DNA from: Leucobacter rhizosphaerae
Lineage (GTDB): Bacteria; Actinomycetota; Actinomycetes; Actinomycetales; Microbacteriaceae
NCBI RefSeq assembly: GCF_022919175.1
Contig: NZ_CP095043.1
Span: 2,852,001-2,916,000 of the forward strand
Direction of reading: 5' to 3'
Length of the DNA: 64,000 bases
The position numbers and the translations under genes were made by a program. Numbering within the stretch: the first letter of the stretch is position 1; each line of letters opens with the position of its first letter. The notes beneath the pieces are model-generated. The model saw only the letters and a program-made list of their open reading frames with translations. It was not told where the DNA came from and searched no databases. Below, piece by piece: positions 43,689-53,653 of this stretch.

Positions 43689-46600
43689 ATGCATATTCTC
43701 ACGGCGTTGAGCTTGAAGAACCGCGCGCTCATCGCGCTCGTGACGATCGTCGCCGCCGTGTTCGGGCTGATCGGGGTGGGATCGCTCAAGCAGGAGCTCA
43801 TGCCCTCGGTGCAGTTCCCCGCGATCGCCGTCGTGACGAGCTACCCGGGGGCCTCCCCGGACGTCGTGAACAACGACGTCTCGGGTCCCATCGAGACGGC
43901 GCTTCGGGGTGTGCCGCAGCTCGAGAGCACCACGGCGACCTCCAGCACCGGTGCCTCGATGGTGGTCGCGCAGTTCACCTACGGGGTCGATCTCTCGGTC
44001 ACGGAGCAGAAGGTCGAGCGGGCCATCAGCCGGATCTCGCAGCTGCTCCCGGCGTCCGCGGACACGCAGGTCGCGTCGGGCAGCATCGACGACTTTCCGG
44101 TCATTCAGATCGCGGTCACTCCGGCGGAGGGGGAGACCCCCGAGGCGACCGCGCAGCTCGTCGAGCGGATCGCGACCCCGGAGCTCAGTGATCTCGAGGG
44201 AGTGCGGGACGCGCAGCTGGCCGGTGCCCGCGGGGACCGGGTCACGATCGTGCCGAATGTCGAGGCGCTCGCAGCCCAGGGCCTCTCGCCGCAGACGATC
44301 ACCGACACGCTCCAGCAGAGCGGGGTGCTGATCGCCGCGGGAACCGTGACGGACGGCGACCGGACGCTCGCTGTGCAGGCGGGGTCGGCGATCTCGTCGG
44401 CGGAGGAGATCGCCGCGCTGCCGCTTGCCGTGAGCCCCGAGCAGCTCGCCGCGCAACAGCAGGCGATCCTCGAGCAGCAGGCGCAGGCCTCGCTCCGACC
44501 CGGCATCGCCGAGGAGCTCCCGGCCGTTGAGGCGGCGCCGACCCCAACGATCGGCGAACTCGCGACGGTGACGCTCGAACCCAATCCGCAGCAGAGCATC
44601 TCGAGGGTCGACGGCGCCCCGGCGCTCACCATCGGCGTCACCAAGATGTCGGCGGCGAACACCGTGGACGTGTCGCACGCCGTGCAGGAGAAGCTCGACG
44701 AACTGCAGGACCAGCTCGGCGGCGCGCAGCTGACCGTCATCTTCGATCAGGCCCCCTACATCGAGAAGTCGATCGAGACCCTGACCACCGAGGGTCTCCT
44801 CGGACTGATCTTCGCCGTGCTCGTGATCCTCGTGTTCCTGATGTCGGTGCGTGCGACCCTCGTCACGGCCATCTCGATCCCGACCTCCGTGCTGCTCACG
44901 TTCGTCGGCCTGAACTTCGCGGAGTACACGCTCAACCTGCTGACGCTGGGCGCCTTGACCATCTCGATCGGCCGCGTCGTCGACGACTCGATCGTGGTCA
45001 TCGAGAACATCAAGCGCCACTTGACGGTGGGTGCCGACCGCACGGCGACGATCATCGAGGCGGTGCGGGAGGTCGCGGGGGCGATCACCGCGTCCACCAT
45101 CACCACCGTGGCGGTCTTCCTCCCCATGGCGTTTGTGGACGGCATGGTCGGCGAGCTCTTCCGGCCCTTCGCCTTCACGGTCACCATCGCCCTGATCGCC
45201 TCGCTCCTCGTGTCGCTGACGATCGTGCCGGTGCTCGCGTACTGGTTCCTGCGGCCCGAGTCCGGGAGCGCACGTCGCTTCGGGCGTCGGCGCACCGCCG
45301 TCGCGGCGAGCCCCGAGGATGCAGCTTCCGCGGAGGCCGGCTCTGCAGCAACCGATCCGACGGGCGCCGAGGCTGAACCGGTGACGGCCCTGCAGCGCGG
45401 CTACCGCCCCATCATCGAGTGGACGCTGCGGCGCCCCGCGATCACCCTCGTCGTCGCCGTTGTGGTGTTCGGGCTCACGATCGCAGCCAGCCCGTTCATG
45501 AAGACCAACTTCCTGGGCGCTGACGAGCAGAACTCGGTCGGCCTGACGCAGACGCTCGCTCCCGGCACCAGCCTCGATGCCCAGCTCGCGCAGGCCGAGC
45601 GCGTCGAGACCGCCCTCGGCGAGGTCGCCGCGGTCGAGACCGTGCAGGTCACGATCGGCAGCGCCGGTGGCGGCATGACCGCACTCTTCGGTGGCGGAAG
45701 CGACGGTGCCGTGAGCTACTCGATCACCACCGATCCCGGCGCGAACCAGGAGCAGACGCAGACGCAGATCCGAGATGCCGTTGATGCCCTCGACGACGCG
45801 GGCGAGTTCTCGATCGGCCAGTCCGGCGGTGGCGTGACCTCGTCGAGCGCCATCGAGGTGAACGTCACCGCGCCCGACCAGCAGCTGCTCGCAGAGGCGA
45901 GCGAGGCGCTCACCGCCGAGCTCGCCGAGCAGGGCGGGCTGCGCCAGATCGAGAGTGATCTCGCGCAGTCCCGACCGTACCTGAGCATCGTGGTGGATCG
46001 CGCCGCGGCGGCGCAGGTCGGGCTGACGGAAGCCGGGGTCGCAGGGCAGGTCGCGAGCCAGATGCAGCCGAGCCAGATCGGCCAGATCACGATGGAGGCG
46101 AACACCATCGCCGTGTACCTCCAGAACGGGGTCGCTCCGACGGACGAGGCGGGTGTCGCCGCGCTCCCGATCCAGACGGCCGCAGGGCCGCAGGCGCTCA
46201 GCACGCTCGCCGTGGTCGCGGTCGCTGACGGCCCGGTGACGGTCCGCACCGAGGACGGCGTGCGCATGGTCACCGTCTCCGCGTTGCCGGAGGGCGACGA
46301 TCTCACCGCGGCGAGCGTCGCGGTGAATGCAGCGCTCGAGTCGGTCGAACTCCCGGAGGGCGCGAGCGCGAGTATCGGCGGCGTCATGACGCAGCAGTCC
46401 GAAGCCTTCCAGCAGTTGGGCCTCGCGCTCCTGGCGGCGATCCTCATCGTGTACGTCGTGATGGTCGCGACATTCCGCAGCCTGCTCCAGCCGCTCCTGC
46501 TGCTGATCTCGGTGCCGTTCTCGGCGACCGGTGCGATCCTGCTGCTCATCGTGACCGGGATCCCGCTCGGCGTCGCCTCGCTCATCGGGGTGCTGATGCT

Positions 46601-47783
46601 CATCGGCATCGTGGTGACGAACGCGATCGTGCTCGTCGACCTCGTGAATCAGTATCGGGCGCGCGGAGACGCGCTGCGGGACGCGGTGCTGCACGGCACC
46701 CTGCAGCGTCTCCGACCGATCGTGATGACCGCGCTCGCGACGATCCTGGCGCTCACGCCGATGGCGCTCGGGATCACGGGCAAGGGCGGGTTCATCTCGC
46801 AACCTCTCGCGGTGGTCGTGATCGGCGGCCTGCTGTCGTCGACGGTGCTCACGCTGGTGGTGCTCCCGACGCTCTACTACATCGTCGAGCGTCGGCGCGA
46901 GGGCGGGTCCCGTCCGCGTCGCCGCAGGGGCGCGGACTCGGGGCCGGGCGGGATCGCCGCGGCTGGGCTCGTTGGTGCGGGTGCTGGTCTCGGTGCGGGT
47001 GGAGGTATGGTTCCGGATCCGCGTGAGCCGTCGGAGCCGTCGCCCGGGGACACGCTTCCGGTCGAGCGCATCGGGCCGCGGCGCGGCCGCTCGACGCTCG
47101 GGCTGCCGGTCGTCGAGGAGGCTTCGCCGATGCCGCCGATGCCGCCAATTCCGCCGGAGCCGATTGTGACGCCGCCCGCGCCGACTGCGTCTGTGACGCC
47201 GCCCGTGTCGCCGGAGCCCAGGACGCCGCCGATGCCCGCGGTACCGGTGACCCCGGTCCAGCCGGTCGAGCACGCGAAGGCCGAGGATGCGTCCGGACCG
47301 GACGACCCTCCTGCCCCTGACGTTCCTGCGGACGACCGCGGAGCGGATGCCGGGCCGGCGACGGCGCAGATGTCGCTCGCGCTGAACGATCTCGGATTTG
47401 TGGGTGAGCAGGATCCGCTCCGTCCCGACGAGATCGATGAGATCGTGGAGCGCGCGGAGCCCATCGAGCCCATTGAGCGTGCCGAGCCCGTCGTGCCCGC
47501 CGCGCCCGCCGAATCCGTCGCACCCATCGAGCCGGACGGCGACGACAGCGCGGCACCGGGCGCGCACGGAGTGCTCCCCGAGGAGGCGGCCGCGCCGCCG
47601 GTGACGGGGGAGCTGGACTGGGAGCAGCTGCTCTGGCAGGCGACGCAGGAGGTCGACGAGGCCATCGAGGAGGAGTCGGGTCAGGCCGACGCCGCCGACG
47701 CTCCGCGGACCCCGTTGGCTCCTCGCGCCGATCCCGAACACCCATCATCGCCGGAGCACGGCGACCAGCGGACACAGGACTAG
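43689..47783 (+). CDS. AcrB/HAE1-type RND efflux permease with long C-terminal tail
   Basis: Inner-membrane RND transporter of 1364 residues, about 300 longer than AcrB. It starts ALSLKNRALIALVTIVAAVFGLI. TISIGRVVDDSIVVIENIKRH in TM4 holds the proton-relay aspartates. LLQPLLLLISVPFSATGAILLLIVTGIPLGVASLIGVLMLIGIVVTNAIVLVDL is typical of the second half. After the last helix (~residue 1060) comes a Pro/Glu/Ala-rich tail ending in acidic repeats (EPIEPIERAEP). There is no adaptor or outer-membrane partner, as expected in a Gram-positive. The substrate is unknown. The DEAD-box gene follows 3 nt later. Confidence 0.9.
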   Translation: MHILTALSLKNRALIALVTIVAAVFGLIGVGSLKQELMPSVQFPAIAVVTSYPGASPDVVNNDVSGPIETALRGVPQLESTTATSSTGASMVVAQFTYGVDLSVTEQKVERAISRISQLLPASADTQVASGSIDDFPVIQIAVTPAEGETPEATAQLVERIATPELSDLEGVRDAQLAGARGDRVTIVPNVEALAAQGLSPQTITDTLQQSGVLIAAGTVTDGDRTLAVQAGSAISSAEEIAALPLAVSPEQLAAQQQAILEQQAQASLRPGIAEELPAVEAAPTPTIGELATVTLEPNPQQSISRVDGAPALTIGVTKMSAANTVDVSHAVQEKLDELQDQLGGAQLTVIFDQAPYIEKSIETLTTEGLLGLIFAVLVILVFLMSVRATLVTAISIPTSVLLTFVGLNFAEYTLNLLTLGALTISIGRVVDDSIVVIENIKRHLTVGADRTATIIEAVREVAGAITASTITTVAVFLPMAFVDGMVGELFRPFAFTVTIALIASLLVSLTIVPVLAYWFLRPESGSARRFGRRRTAVAASPEDAASAEAGSAATDPTGAEAEPVTALQRGYRPIIEWTLRRPAITLVVAVVVFGLTIAASPFMKTNFLGADEQNSVGLTQTLAPGTSLDAQLAQAERVETALGEVAAVETVQVTIGSAGGGMTALFGGGSDGAVSYSITTDPGANQEQTQTQIRDAVDALDDAGEFSIGQSGGGVTSSSAIEVNVTAPDQQLLAEASEALTAELAEQGGLRQIESDLAQSRPYLSIVVDRAAAAQVGLTEAGVAGQVASQMQPSQIGQITMEANTIAVYLQNGVAPTDEAGVAALPIQTAAGPQALSTLAVVAVADGPVTVRTEDGVRMVTVSALPEGDDLTAASVAVNAALESVELPEGASASIGGVMTQQSEAFQQLGLALLAAILIVYVVMVATFRSLLQPLLLLISVPFSATGAILLLIVTGIPLGVASLIGVLMLIGIVVTNAIVLVDLVNQYRARGDALRDAVLHGTLQRLRPIVMTALATILALTPMALGITGKGGFISQPLAVVVIGGLLSSTVLTLVVLPTLYYIVERRREGGSRPRRRRGADSGPGGIAAAGLVGAGAGLGAGGGMVPDPREPSEPSPGDTLPVERIGPRRGRSTLGLPVVEEASPMPPMPPIPPEPIVTPPAPTASVTPPVSPEPRTPPMPAVPVTPVQPVEHAKAEDASGPDDPPAPDVPADDRGADAGPATAQMSLALNDLGFVGEQDPLRPDEIDEIVERAEPIEPIERAEPVVPAAPAESVAPIEPDGDDSAAPGAHGVLPEEAAAPPVTGELDWEQLLWQATQEVDEAIEEESGQADAADAPRTPLAPRADPEHPSSPEHGDQRTQD

Positions 47784-47786
47784 ACC

Positions 47787-49289
47787 GTGGCACAGAAGCG
47801 CCGAGGCGGGTTCAAGGCCCCCGGAAACTACGAGCCGTCGCGCGGGCGCAAGCCCAAGCGCTTCGGGCCGCGCGATGCCCCGAAGCCGGATCGCTCGGAC
47901 GCGGGATCCCCGAAATCCCGGGCGCCCCAGTCGGGTGACGGGACATCTCGGACATCCCGGTCCGGTACCCCGAAGTCGAACGACTCGACGCAGCAGCGCG
48001 CCCCGCGGTCTCCGCGCCCGGCCCCCGCGGCAGACGTGGTGCTTGAGCGGCTCGACACCCAGCTCACCACCGCGGCGGATGTCGCCGGGCTCGACTTCGC
48101 GGATCTCGGACTGGGCGGCAACATCGTGCGCACGCTCACCGAACTCGGAGCGACGACGCCGTTCCCGATTCAGGCGGCGACCATTCCCGACACGCTCCGT
48201 GGGCGTGACGTGCTGGGTCGTGCGCGCACCGGCTCGGGCAAGACGATCGCGTTCGGAGCGGCCCTCGTCGAGCGGCTCCTGAAGCTGAAGGCCGACGGCG
48301 CGTTCGCGTCGGATCCGGCCGCGAAGGCCGCGAAACCCCGTCGCGGTGAGCGTGCCCCGCGACGGGTGGCGCGCAAACCGAAGGCGCTGATCCTCGCCCC
48401 GACGCGGGAGTTGGCCCTCCAGATCGACCGCACGGTGCAGCCGATCGCCCGATCCGTCGGGTTCTACACCGGGCAGTTCGTCGGGGGAGTGCCCATCGAC
48501 CCGCAGCTGCACGCGCTGGAGCGCGGCGTCGACATCGTCATCGGGACTCCGGGTCGGGTGCAGGATCTCATCACCCGCCGGAAGCTGGATCTGCGCGAGG
48601 TGGTGGTGACCGTGCTCGACGAGGCGGACCACATGTGCGATCTCGGATTCCTGGAACCGGTGCAGCGGATCCTGCGCGAGACCGACCGCCGCGGGCAGCG
48701 CCTGCTGTTCTCGGCCACGCTCGACAGCGGGGTCTCCGCGCTCATCGCGGAGTTCCTCCGCTCGCCCGCCGCGCACGAGGCGGAGGAGGCTCGCCGGGGT
48801 GAATCATCGCACCGGGTCCTGGTGGTCATGCGCGAGGACAAAGACGCCGTGCTGACTCAGCTCGTCTCGCGTCGCGGGCGTATCATGGTGTTCTGCCGCA
48901 CCCGCGCATCCGCGGAGCGGCTCTCAGAGCTGCTCGCCGATGCGGGTGTCCGGGCGATCGCCCTCCACGGCGACCTCACGCAGTCGAAGCGCGAGCGCAA
49001 CCTCGCGCGATTCGCCGAAGGCAAGGCGGCCGTGCTCGTGGCCACCGATGTCGCGGCGCGGGGGCTGCACGTCGACGATGTCGACCTGGTCGTGCAGGCG
49101 GATCCGCCGGACGACTACAAGACCTACCTGCACCGTGCGGGCCGCACCGGGCGGGCGGGCAAGAGCGGCCAGGTGATCACCGTGATCCCGCGCACGCGTC
49201 AGCAGCGGACGCGAGAACTCCTGGAGCACGCCGGTGTCACGCCGGTGAGCTTCGGCGACTTCGTGCCGGGCCAGCGGCTCGAGCGGTAA
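47787..49289 (+). CDS. DEAD-box RNA helicase
   Basis: ATP-dependent RNA helicase of 500 residues. A basic disordered N-terminus (~85 residues) is followed by the Q-motif region TPFPIQAATIPDTLRGRDVLGRARTGSGKT (Walker A), PTRELALQ, VIGTPGRV, LDEADHM, FSATL, then domain 2 with VFCRT, VATDVAARGLHVDDVDLV and HRAGRTGRAG. A Lys/Arg/Ala insertion (~residues 175-200) separates motifs I and Ia. There is no long C-terminal RNA-binding domain. The GTG start lies 3 nt after the RND gene, so they are probably co-transcribed. Confidence 0.95.
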   Translation: MAQKRRGGFKAPGNYEPSRGRKPKRFGPRDAPKPDRSDAGSPKSRAPQSGDGTSRTSRSGTPKSNDSTQQRAPRSPRPAPAADVVLERLDTQLTTAADVAGLDFADLGLGGNIVRTLTELGATTPFPIQAATIPDTLRGRDVLGRARTGSGKTIAFGAALVERLLKLKADGAFASDPAAKAAKPRRGERAPRRVARKPKALILAPTRELALQIDRTVQPIARSVGFYTGQFVGGVPIDPQLHALERGVDIVIGTPGRVQDLITRRKLDLREVVVTVLDEADHMCDLGFLEPVQRILRETDRRGQRLLFSATLDSGVSALIAEFLRSPAAHEAEEARRGESSHRVLVVMREDKDAVLTQLVSRRGRIMVFCRTRASAERLSELLADAGVRAIALHGDLTQSKRERNLARFAEGKAAVLVATDVAARGLHVDDVDLVVQADPPDDYKTYLHRAGRTGRAGKSGQVITVIPRTRQQRTRELLEHAGVTPVSFGDFVPGQRLER

Positions 49290-49306
49290 GGCTCCCGCTG
49301 TTTGGG

Positions 49307-49365
49307 GCGACCTCCAGAAAACCAGGGTCGCTATTGGAGGGGTTCGACAACGTGCTCCCGGGAGC
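49307..49365. other. Intergenic hairpins after the DEAD-box gene
   Basis: GCGACC/GGTCGC (49307-49331) and CCTCCA/TGGAGG (49311-49340) overlap and exclude each other. A perfect 12-bp palindrome, GCTCCCGGGAGC, follows at 49354-49365. Together they may terminate transcription before the acyl-CoA oxidase gene. Confidence 0.4.
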
Positions 49366-49487
49366 GTCCCGGGGTGCGTTGTGGGGAGTCGGTCGAGTGA
49401 TTGCCGGTGTCCGCGGTGCCACTTACGCTGGCAGCATCACTCGGACAGCGACGCTGCGCCGAGATGTCCCGTCACAAAGGAGTCTTG

Positions 49488-51563
49488 ATGACCGACACCA
49501 CCGTTGCGCAGACCTCCGCCGCCGCACGCGACGCACGCATTGATGTCGAGGCCGTCGGCGACGCGCTCCTCGGTCGGTGGAAGCAGGAGCGCCTGGAGGC
49601 GCGCGCGACCGCCGAGGACCCCCGACTGCACACGATCCCGGGCCAGACCATGGCGGAGCATCGCAACCGGGTCTTCGAGCAGCTCGGTCTGCTGGTCGAG
49701 GCGGGTGCGATCCAGCGCGCCTACCCGACTGATCTCGGCGGCTCCGACAACCACGGCGGCAACATCGCCGCGTTCCAGGAGCTGGTGCTCGCCGATCCGT
49801 CGCTGCAGATCAAGAGCGGTGTGCAGTGGGGGCTCTTCGGAGCCGCGATCCTGCACCTCGGCACGCGCGAGCACCACGAGCGCTGGCTACCGGACGTCAT
49901 GAACCTCACGCTTCCCGGGGCCTTCGCGATGACCGAGATCGGCCACGGCTCCGACGTCGCCTCGATCGGGACCACCGCGACCTACGATCCCGACACCGAG
50001 GAGTTCGAGATCCACACGCCCTTCACCGGCGCCTGGAAGGACTACCTCGGCAACGCGGCCCTACACGGGCAGGCGGCCGTCGTGTTCGCGCAGCTCATCA
50101 CGGCGGGTGTGAACCACGGCGTGCACGCCTTCTTCGTGCCGATCCGCACCCCGGCCGGCGACATGATGCCCGGCGTCGGGAGCGAGGACGACGGGGTCAA
50201 GGGCGGTCTGAACGGGATCGACAACGGCCGGCTGCACTTCAGCCACGTCCGGATCCCGCGCACGAACCTGCTGAACCGCTACGGCGACGTCGCCGCCGAC
50301 GGGACCTACACCTCGGACATCGAGAGCCCCGGCCGCCGCTTCTTCACGATGATCGGCACGCTCGTCCAGGGGCGAGTATCGCTCGACGGAGCCTCCGTGC
50401 GCGCCATGCAGGCGGCGCTCGCCATCGCGATCCGCTACGGCAGCGAGCGGCGGCAGTTCCCCGGCGCATCGGGTCGCGAGACGGTGCTGCTCGACTACGG
50501 CCAGCACCAGCGCCGGCTGATCCCACGGCTCGCGCAGAGCTACGCGATGGCGTTCGCCGACGAGCGGCTGCTCACTCTGTTCGACGAAGTGTTCTCCGGT
50601 GTCGGCGACACTCCAGAGAACCGGGAAGACTTGGAGACGCTCGCCGCCGCGCTGAAGCCGCTGTCGACCTGGGCAGCGCTCGACACGCTGCAGGAAGCGC
50701 GCGAAGCCTGCGGCGGCGCAGGGTTCATGGCGAAGAACCGCCTGACCGGCCTGCGCGCGGATCTCGACATCTACGTCACCTTCGAGGGTGACAACAACGT
50801 CCTGCTCCAGCTCGTCGGCAAGCGACTGCTCACGGACTACGCGGCGCAGTTCAAGAACGCGGATCGCGCCACCCTCGCGAAGGCGGCGGCGAGCCAGCTC
50901 GGCGACCGCGTGAGCCGCTTCGGTCTCCGGCAGGTCGGCCAGAGCATCGCCGATCTCGGTCAGGTGGCGCGCTCGGTGGAGAGCGTGCGAAACCCGGAGT
51001 CGCAGCGTGCGCTCCTCACCGATCGGGTCGAGACGATGATCTCGGAAATCGCACTCGCGCTGCGCGACGCGACGAAGGACGTGCCGAAGAGCGATGCGCG
51101 GGCACGGGCCATCGCGAACGAGGCGGCCTTCAACGCCCAGCAGCACAAGCTCATCGCGGCCGCTCGCGCCCACGGCGAGCTCCTGCAGTGGGAGTCCTTC
51201 ACCGACGCGATCGAGCGGATCACCGACGAGCCGACGCGGCAGGTGCTCACCTGGCTGCGCGACCTGTTCGGCCTCGGTCTCATCGAGACCAACGCCGCCT
51301 GGTACCTCGTGCAGGGCCGGATCTCGGGCCAGCGCGCCGAAGCCGTGACGGCGTACATCGACCGGTTGATCGGCCGGCTCCGCGAGCACGCCCTCGATCT
51401 CGTCGTTGCGTTCGGGTTCACCCCGGAGCTGCTCCGCGCCGAGATCGCCACCGGGATCGAGGCCGAGCGGCAGGCGGAGGCGCAGGCGTACGTCGAGGCC
51501 CAGCGTGCCGCCGGCACGTGGCCGATCCACGAGAAGGAGCTGCGGGCGCGCGCCCGATCCTGA
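49488..51563 (+). CDS. Acyl-CoA oxidase
   Basis: FAD enzyme of 691 residues that oxidises acyl-CoA to enoyl-CoA using oxygen, the first step of peroxisome-like beta-oxidation. The acyl-CoA dehydrogenase-like core has LPGAFAMTEIGHGSDVASIGTTATYD (FAD contact), LNGIDNGRLHFSHVRIPRTNLLNRYGDV and ACGGAGFMAKNRLTGLRADLDIYVTFEGDN, which contains the oxidase-type glutamate. The C-terminal ACOX domain follows. AAAGGAG lies 7 nt before the ATG, predicting strong translation. Confidence 0.92.
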   Translation: MTDTTVAQTSAAARDARIDVEAVGDALLGRWKQERLEARATAEDPRLHTIPGQTMAEHRNRVFEQLGLLVEAGAIQRAYPTDLGGSDNHGGNIAAFQELVLADPSLQIKSGVQWGLFGAAILHLGTREHHERWLPDVMNLTLPGAFAMTEIGHGSDVASIGTTATYDPDTEEFEIHTPFTGAWKDYLGNAALHGQAAVVFAQLITAGVNHGVHAFFVPIRTPAGDMMPGVGSEDDGVKGGLNGIDNGRLHFSHVRIPRTNLLNRYGDVAADGTYTSDIESPGRRFFTMIGTLVQGRVSLDGASVRAMQAALAIAIRYGSERRQFPGASGRETVLLDYGQHQRRLIPRLAQSYAMAFADERLLTLFDEVFSGVGDTPENREDLETLAAALKPLSTWAALDTLQEAREACGGAGFMAKNRLTGLRADLDIYVTFEGDNNVLLQLVGKRLLTDYAAQFKNADRATLAKAAASQLGDRVSRFGLRQVGQSIADLGQVARSVESVRNPESQRALLTDRVETMISEIALALRDATKDVPKSDARARAIANEAAFNAQQHKLIAAARAHGELLQWESFTDAIERITDEPTRQVLTWLRDLFGLGLIETNAAWYLVQGRISGQRAEAVTAYIDRLIGRLREHALDLVVAFGFTPELLRAEIATGIEAERQAEAQAYVEAQRAAGTWPIHEKELRARARS

Positions 51564-51624
51564 CCCCGGCCCTGGTCCCGGCCCCGGCCCCGATCCTCGT
51601 GCGACGCGGGGATACAGTGGACGC

Positions 51625-52625
51625 ATGACTGAGCTGCGAACGCTGTATCCCCGATCGAACCGCACGATTCCGGCATGCTCGATGTCGGGGACGGGCAGCG
51701 CGTGTACTGGGAGGTCTGCGGCACCCCGACGGGCAAGCCGGTCGTCTTCCTGCACGGCGGCCCCGGCGGCGGCTGCAGCGTCGACCATCGCCGCTACTTC
51801 GACCCCGAGCGCTACCGCATCGTCCTCTTCGATCAGCGGGGGTGCGGGCGCAGCCTGCCGCACGCGAGCGACCCCGACGCCGATCTCTCGGCGAACACGA
51901 CGTGGCACCTCGTCGCCGACATCGAGCGACTCCGCGCGCACCTCGGGATCGAGCGCTGGCAGGTGTTCGGCGGCTCGTGGGGATCGACGCTCGCCCTCGC
52001 GTACGCGCAGACGCACCCGAGCCGGGCGGCGGAGCTCGTGCTGCGCGGGATCTTCACCCTGCGGCAGAGCGAGATCGACTGGTTCTATCAGGAGGGCGCG
52101 TCGCACCTCTTCCCGGATGTGTGGGAGGAGTACCTGGGCGTGATCGCCGAGGCCGAGCGCGGGGATCTCGTCGCCGCCTACCACCGCCGACTCTTCGACC
52201 CGGACCCGGCGGTGCACGTGCCGGCCGGAGTAGCCTGGACGGTGTGGGAGAACTCGACGATCCGACTGATCCCGGATCAGGACGGCATCGCCGAGGCGCG
52301 CGCGGATGAGGCAGCCGCGGTGGCGTTCGCCCGTATCGAAAACCACTACTTCACCCACGGCGGCTGGCTCGAGGAGGGTCAGTTGATTCGGGACGCTGCC
52401 GCGACGCTCAGCGGAATCCCCGGGGTGATCGTGCAGGGTCGCTACGACGCCTGCACACCCGCGCGGACGGCGTGGGACCTGCACCGGGCCTGGCCCGAGG
52501 CGCACCTCGAGATGATCCCGGACGCGGGTCACGCGGCGAGCGAGCCGGGGATCGTCGACGCGCTGATCCGCGCGACGGATCGCTTCGCCGAAGGTCGTTT
52601 CGCGCAGACTCGCCAGGTCTCTTGA
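51625..52625 (+). CDS. pip: Proline iminopeptidase, N-terminus shifted by one base
   Basis: Alpha/beta-hydrolase that removes N-terminal proline. The body from 51675 reads MLDVGDGQRVYWEVCGTPTGKPVVFLHGGPGGGC, then DQRGCGRS, FGGSWGSTLALAYA (nucleophile Ser in GGSWGS), GRYDACTP (Asp) and DAGHAA (His). The natural N-terminus MTELRTLYP starts at ATG 51625, 6 nt after a TACAGT -10 box. The following PIEPHDSG lies in another frame, entered at four C (51649-51652) where five would restore it. Either a sequencing error or a mutation, with translation then only possible from ATG 51675. Confidence 0.88.
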
Positions 52626-52656
52626 GCCCCGCCTCTTGAGCTGCGCCTCCCCCGGG

Positions 52657-52712
52657 CGAGTGAACGCAATGCAACCTCCCCACACGACACAGGGGTGCAT
52701 TGCGTTCACTCG
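52657..52712. repeat. Long intergenic inverted repeat between convergent genes
   Basis: Perfect 17-bp arms (CGAGTGAACGCAATGCA at 52657-52673 and its complement at 52696-52712) enclose a 22-nt loop. The right arm contains the stop codon of the LysR gene. A two-way terminator is likely. Confidence 0.8.
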
Positions 52713-53641
52713 GGGCGGGGCGGGGGGAGTTCGGTCGCCTCGACAAGTCGCGCCATCACGAAGCGGAGGGCCGCGATGACGGTCTGCACCGACTGCCGGT
52801 GCAGGTTCTCCGGTCGGGTCAGCAGGTCGATGCGGCGGCTCGCCGTGATGCCGGTCAGGGGTCGCAGCACGAGGCCGGCGTGCGCCGATCCGACGGTGTA
52901 GCGCGGCACCATGCCGATCGCGTCGCCTGACGCGATCACCGACGCCACTGAGCCATAGTCGTTGACGCGGTGCACGACCTCGATCGAACGGTCGGTGACC
53001 GCCGCGATCGCACCGACCAGATCGTCGGGGGAGAACCCCTCGCGACTCGTGACCCAGCGCTCTCCGGCGACGTCGGCGGGAGCCAGCTCGGCGCGACGGG
53101 CGAGGGGATGGCCGATGGGCAGGGCGACGTCGAGCGGCTCTTGCACGAGCGGGATCACCTGCAGGTCGTCCGACGGCCACGGGGCGCTGTGCGCCAGACG
53201 GTGCGCGAGCACCAGGTCGTAGCGGGCGGCGAGCTGCGGGAAGCCCTCCTGCGCGACGTCCTCGTCGGCGAGGTGGAGCTTCGGAGCGTCCTCGAGCGTG
53301 CGGAGTTCCGTGATCACCGGCCCGAAGAGCGCCTGTGCGGCGCTGTGGAACCCGCAGAGGCGGACGGTGCCGCTCGGCACGGCCTCGAACACCTCCACGG
53401 CGTGCCGCGCAGCCGCGATGGCATCGATCACGTCGACCCCCGCGCGAGACAGGGCGAGCCCGGCGTTCGTGAGGCTCAGGTTGCGGCCACGCCGCTGGGT
53501 GAGGGGCGCCTGGAACTCCCGCTGCAGCGCCGACAACTGCTGGGACACCGCGCTCGGAGTGACGTGGAGCGCGGCGGCCACCGCGGTCACACTGCCGAGT
53601 GCCCCGAGTTCGCGCAAGATCTCGAGCTGCCGAAGTTCCAT
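52706..53641 (-). CDS. LysR-family transcriptional regulator
   Basis: Regulator of 311 residues. The winged helix at residues 1-60 reads MELRQLEILRELGALGSVTAVAAALHVTPSAVSQQLSALQREF. The effector domain runs from ~90 to 295 (GTVRLCGFHSAAQALFGPVI, PLDVALPIGHPLA, GDAIGMVPRY). It is divergent from tdh-kbl with a palindrome in the shared promoter, so it probably controls threonine breakdown. AGGGAG precedes the ATG. Confidence 0.9.
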   Translation of the reverse strand: MELRQLEILRELGALGSVTAVAAALHVTPSAVSQQLSALQREFQAPLTQRRGRNLSLTNAGLALSRAGVDVIDAIAAARHAVEVFEAVPSGTVRLCGFHSAAQALFGPVITELRTLEDAPKLHLADEDVAQEGFPQLAARYDLVLAHRLAHSAPWPSDDLQVIPLVQEPLDVALPIGHPLARRAELAPADVAGERWVTSREGFSPDDLVGAIAAVTDRSIEVVHRVNDYGSVASVIASGDAIGMVPRYTVGSAHAGLVLRPLTGITASRRIDLLTRPENLHRQSVQTVIAALRFVMARLVEATELPPPRPE

Positions 53642-53653
53642 GGTGCTCCCTAA

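Noticed and set aside
43596..47741. 1381-codon antisense open frame opposite the RND permease
   Set aside because: Low-complexity His/Arg/Asp composition typical of shadows of GC-rich genes. The sense strand encodes a clear RND protein.
50061..53180. 1039-codon minus-strand frame across acyl-CoA oxidase, pip and part of the LysR gene
   Set aside because: It crosses three well-supported genes and has no domain of its own.
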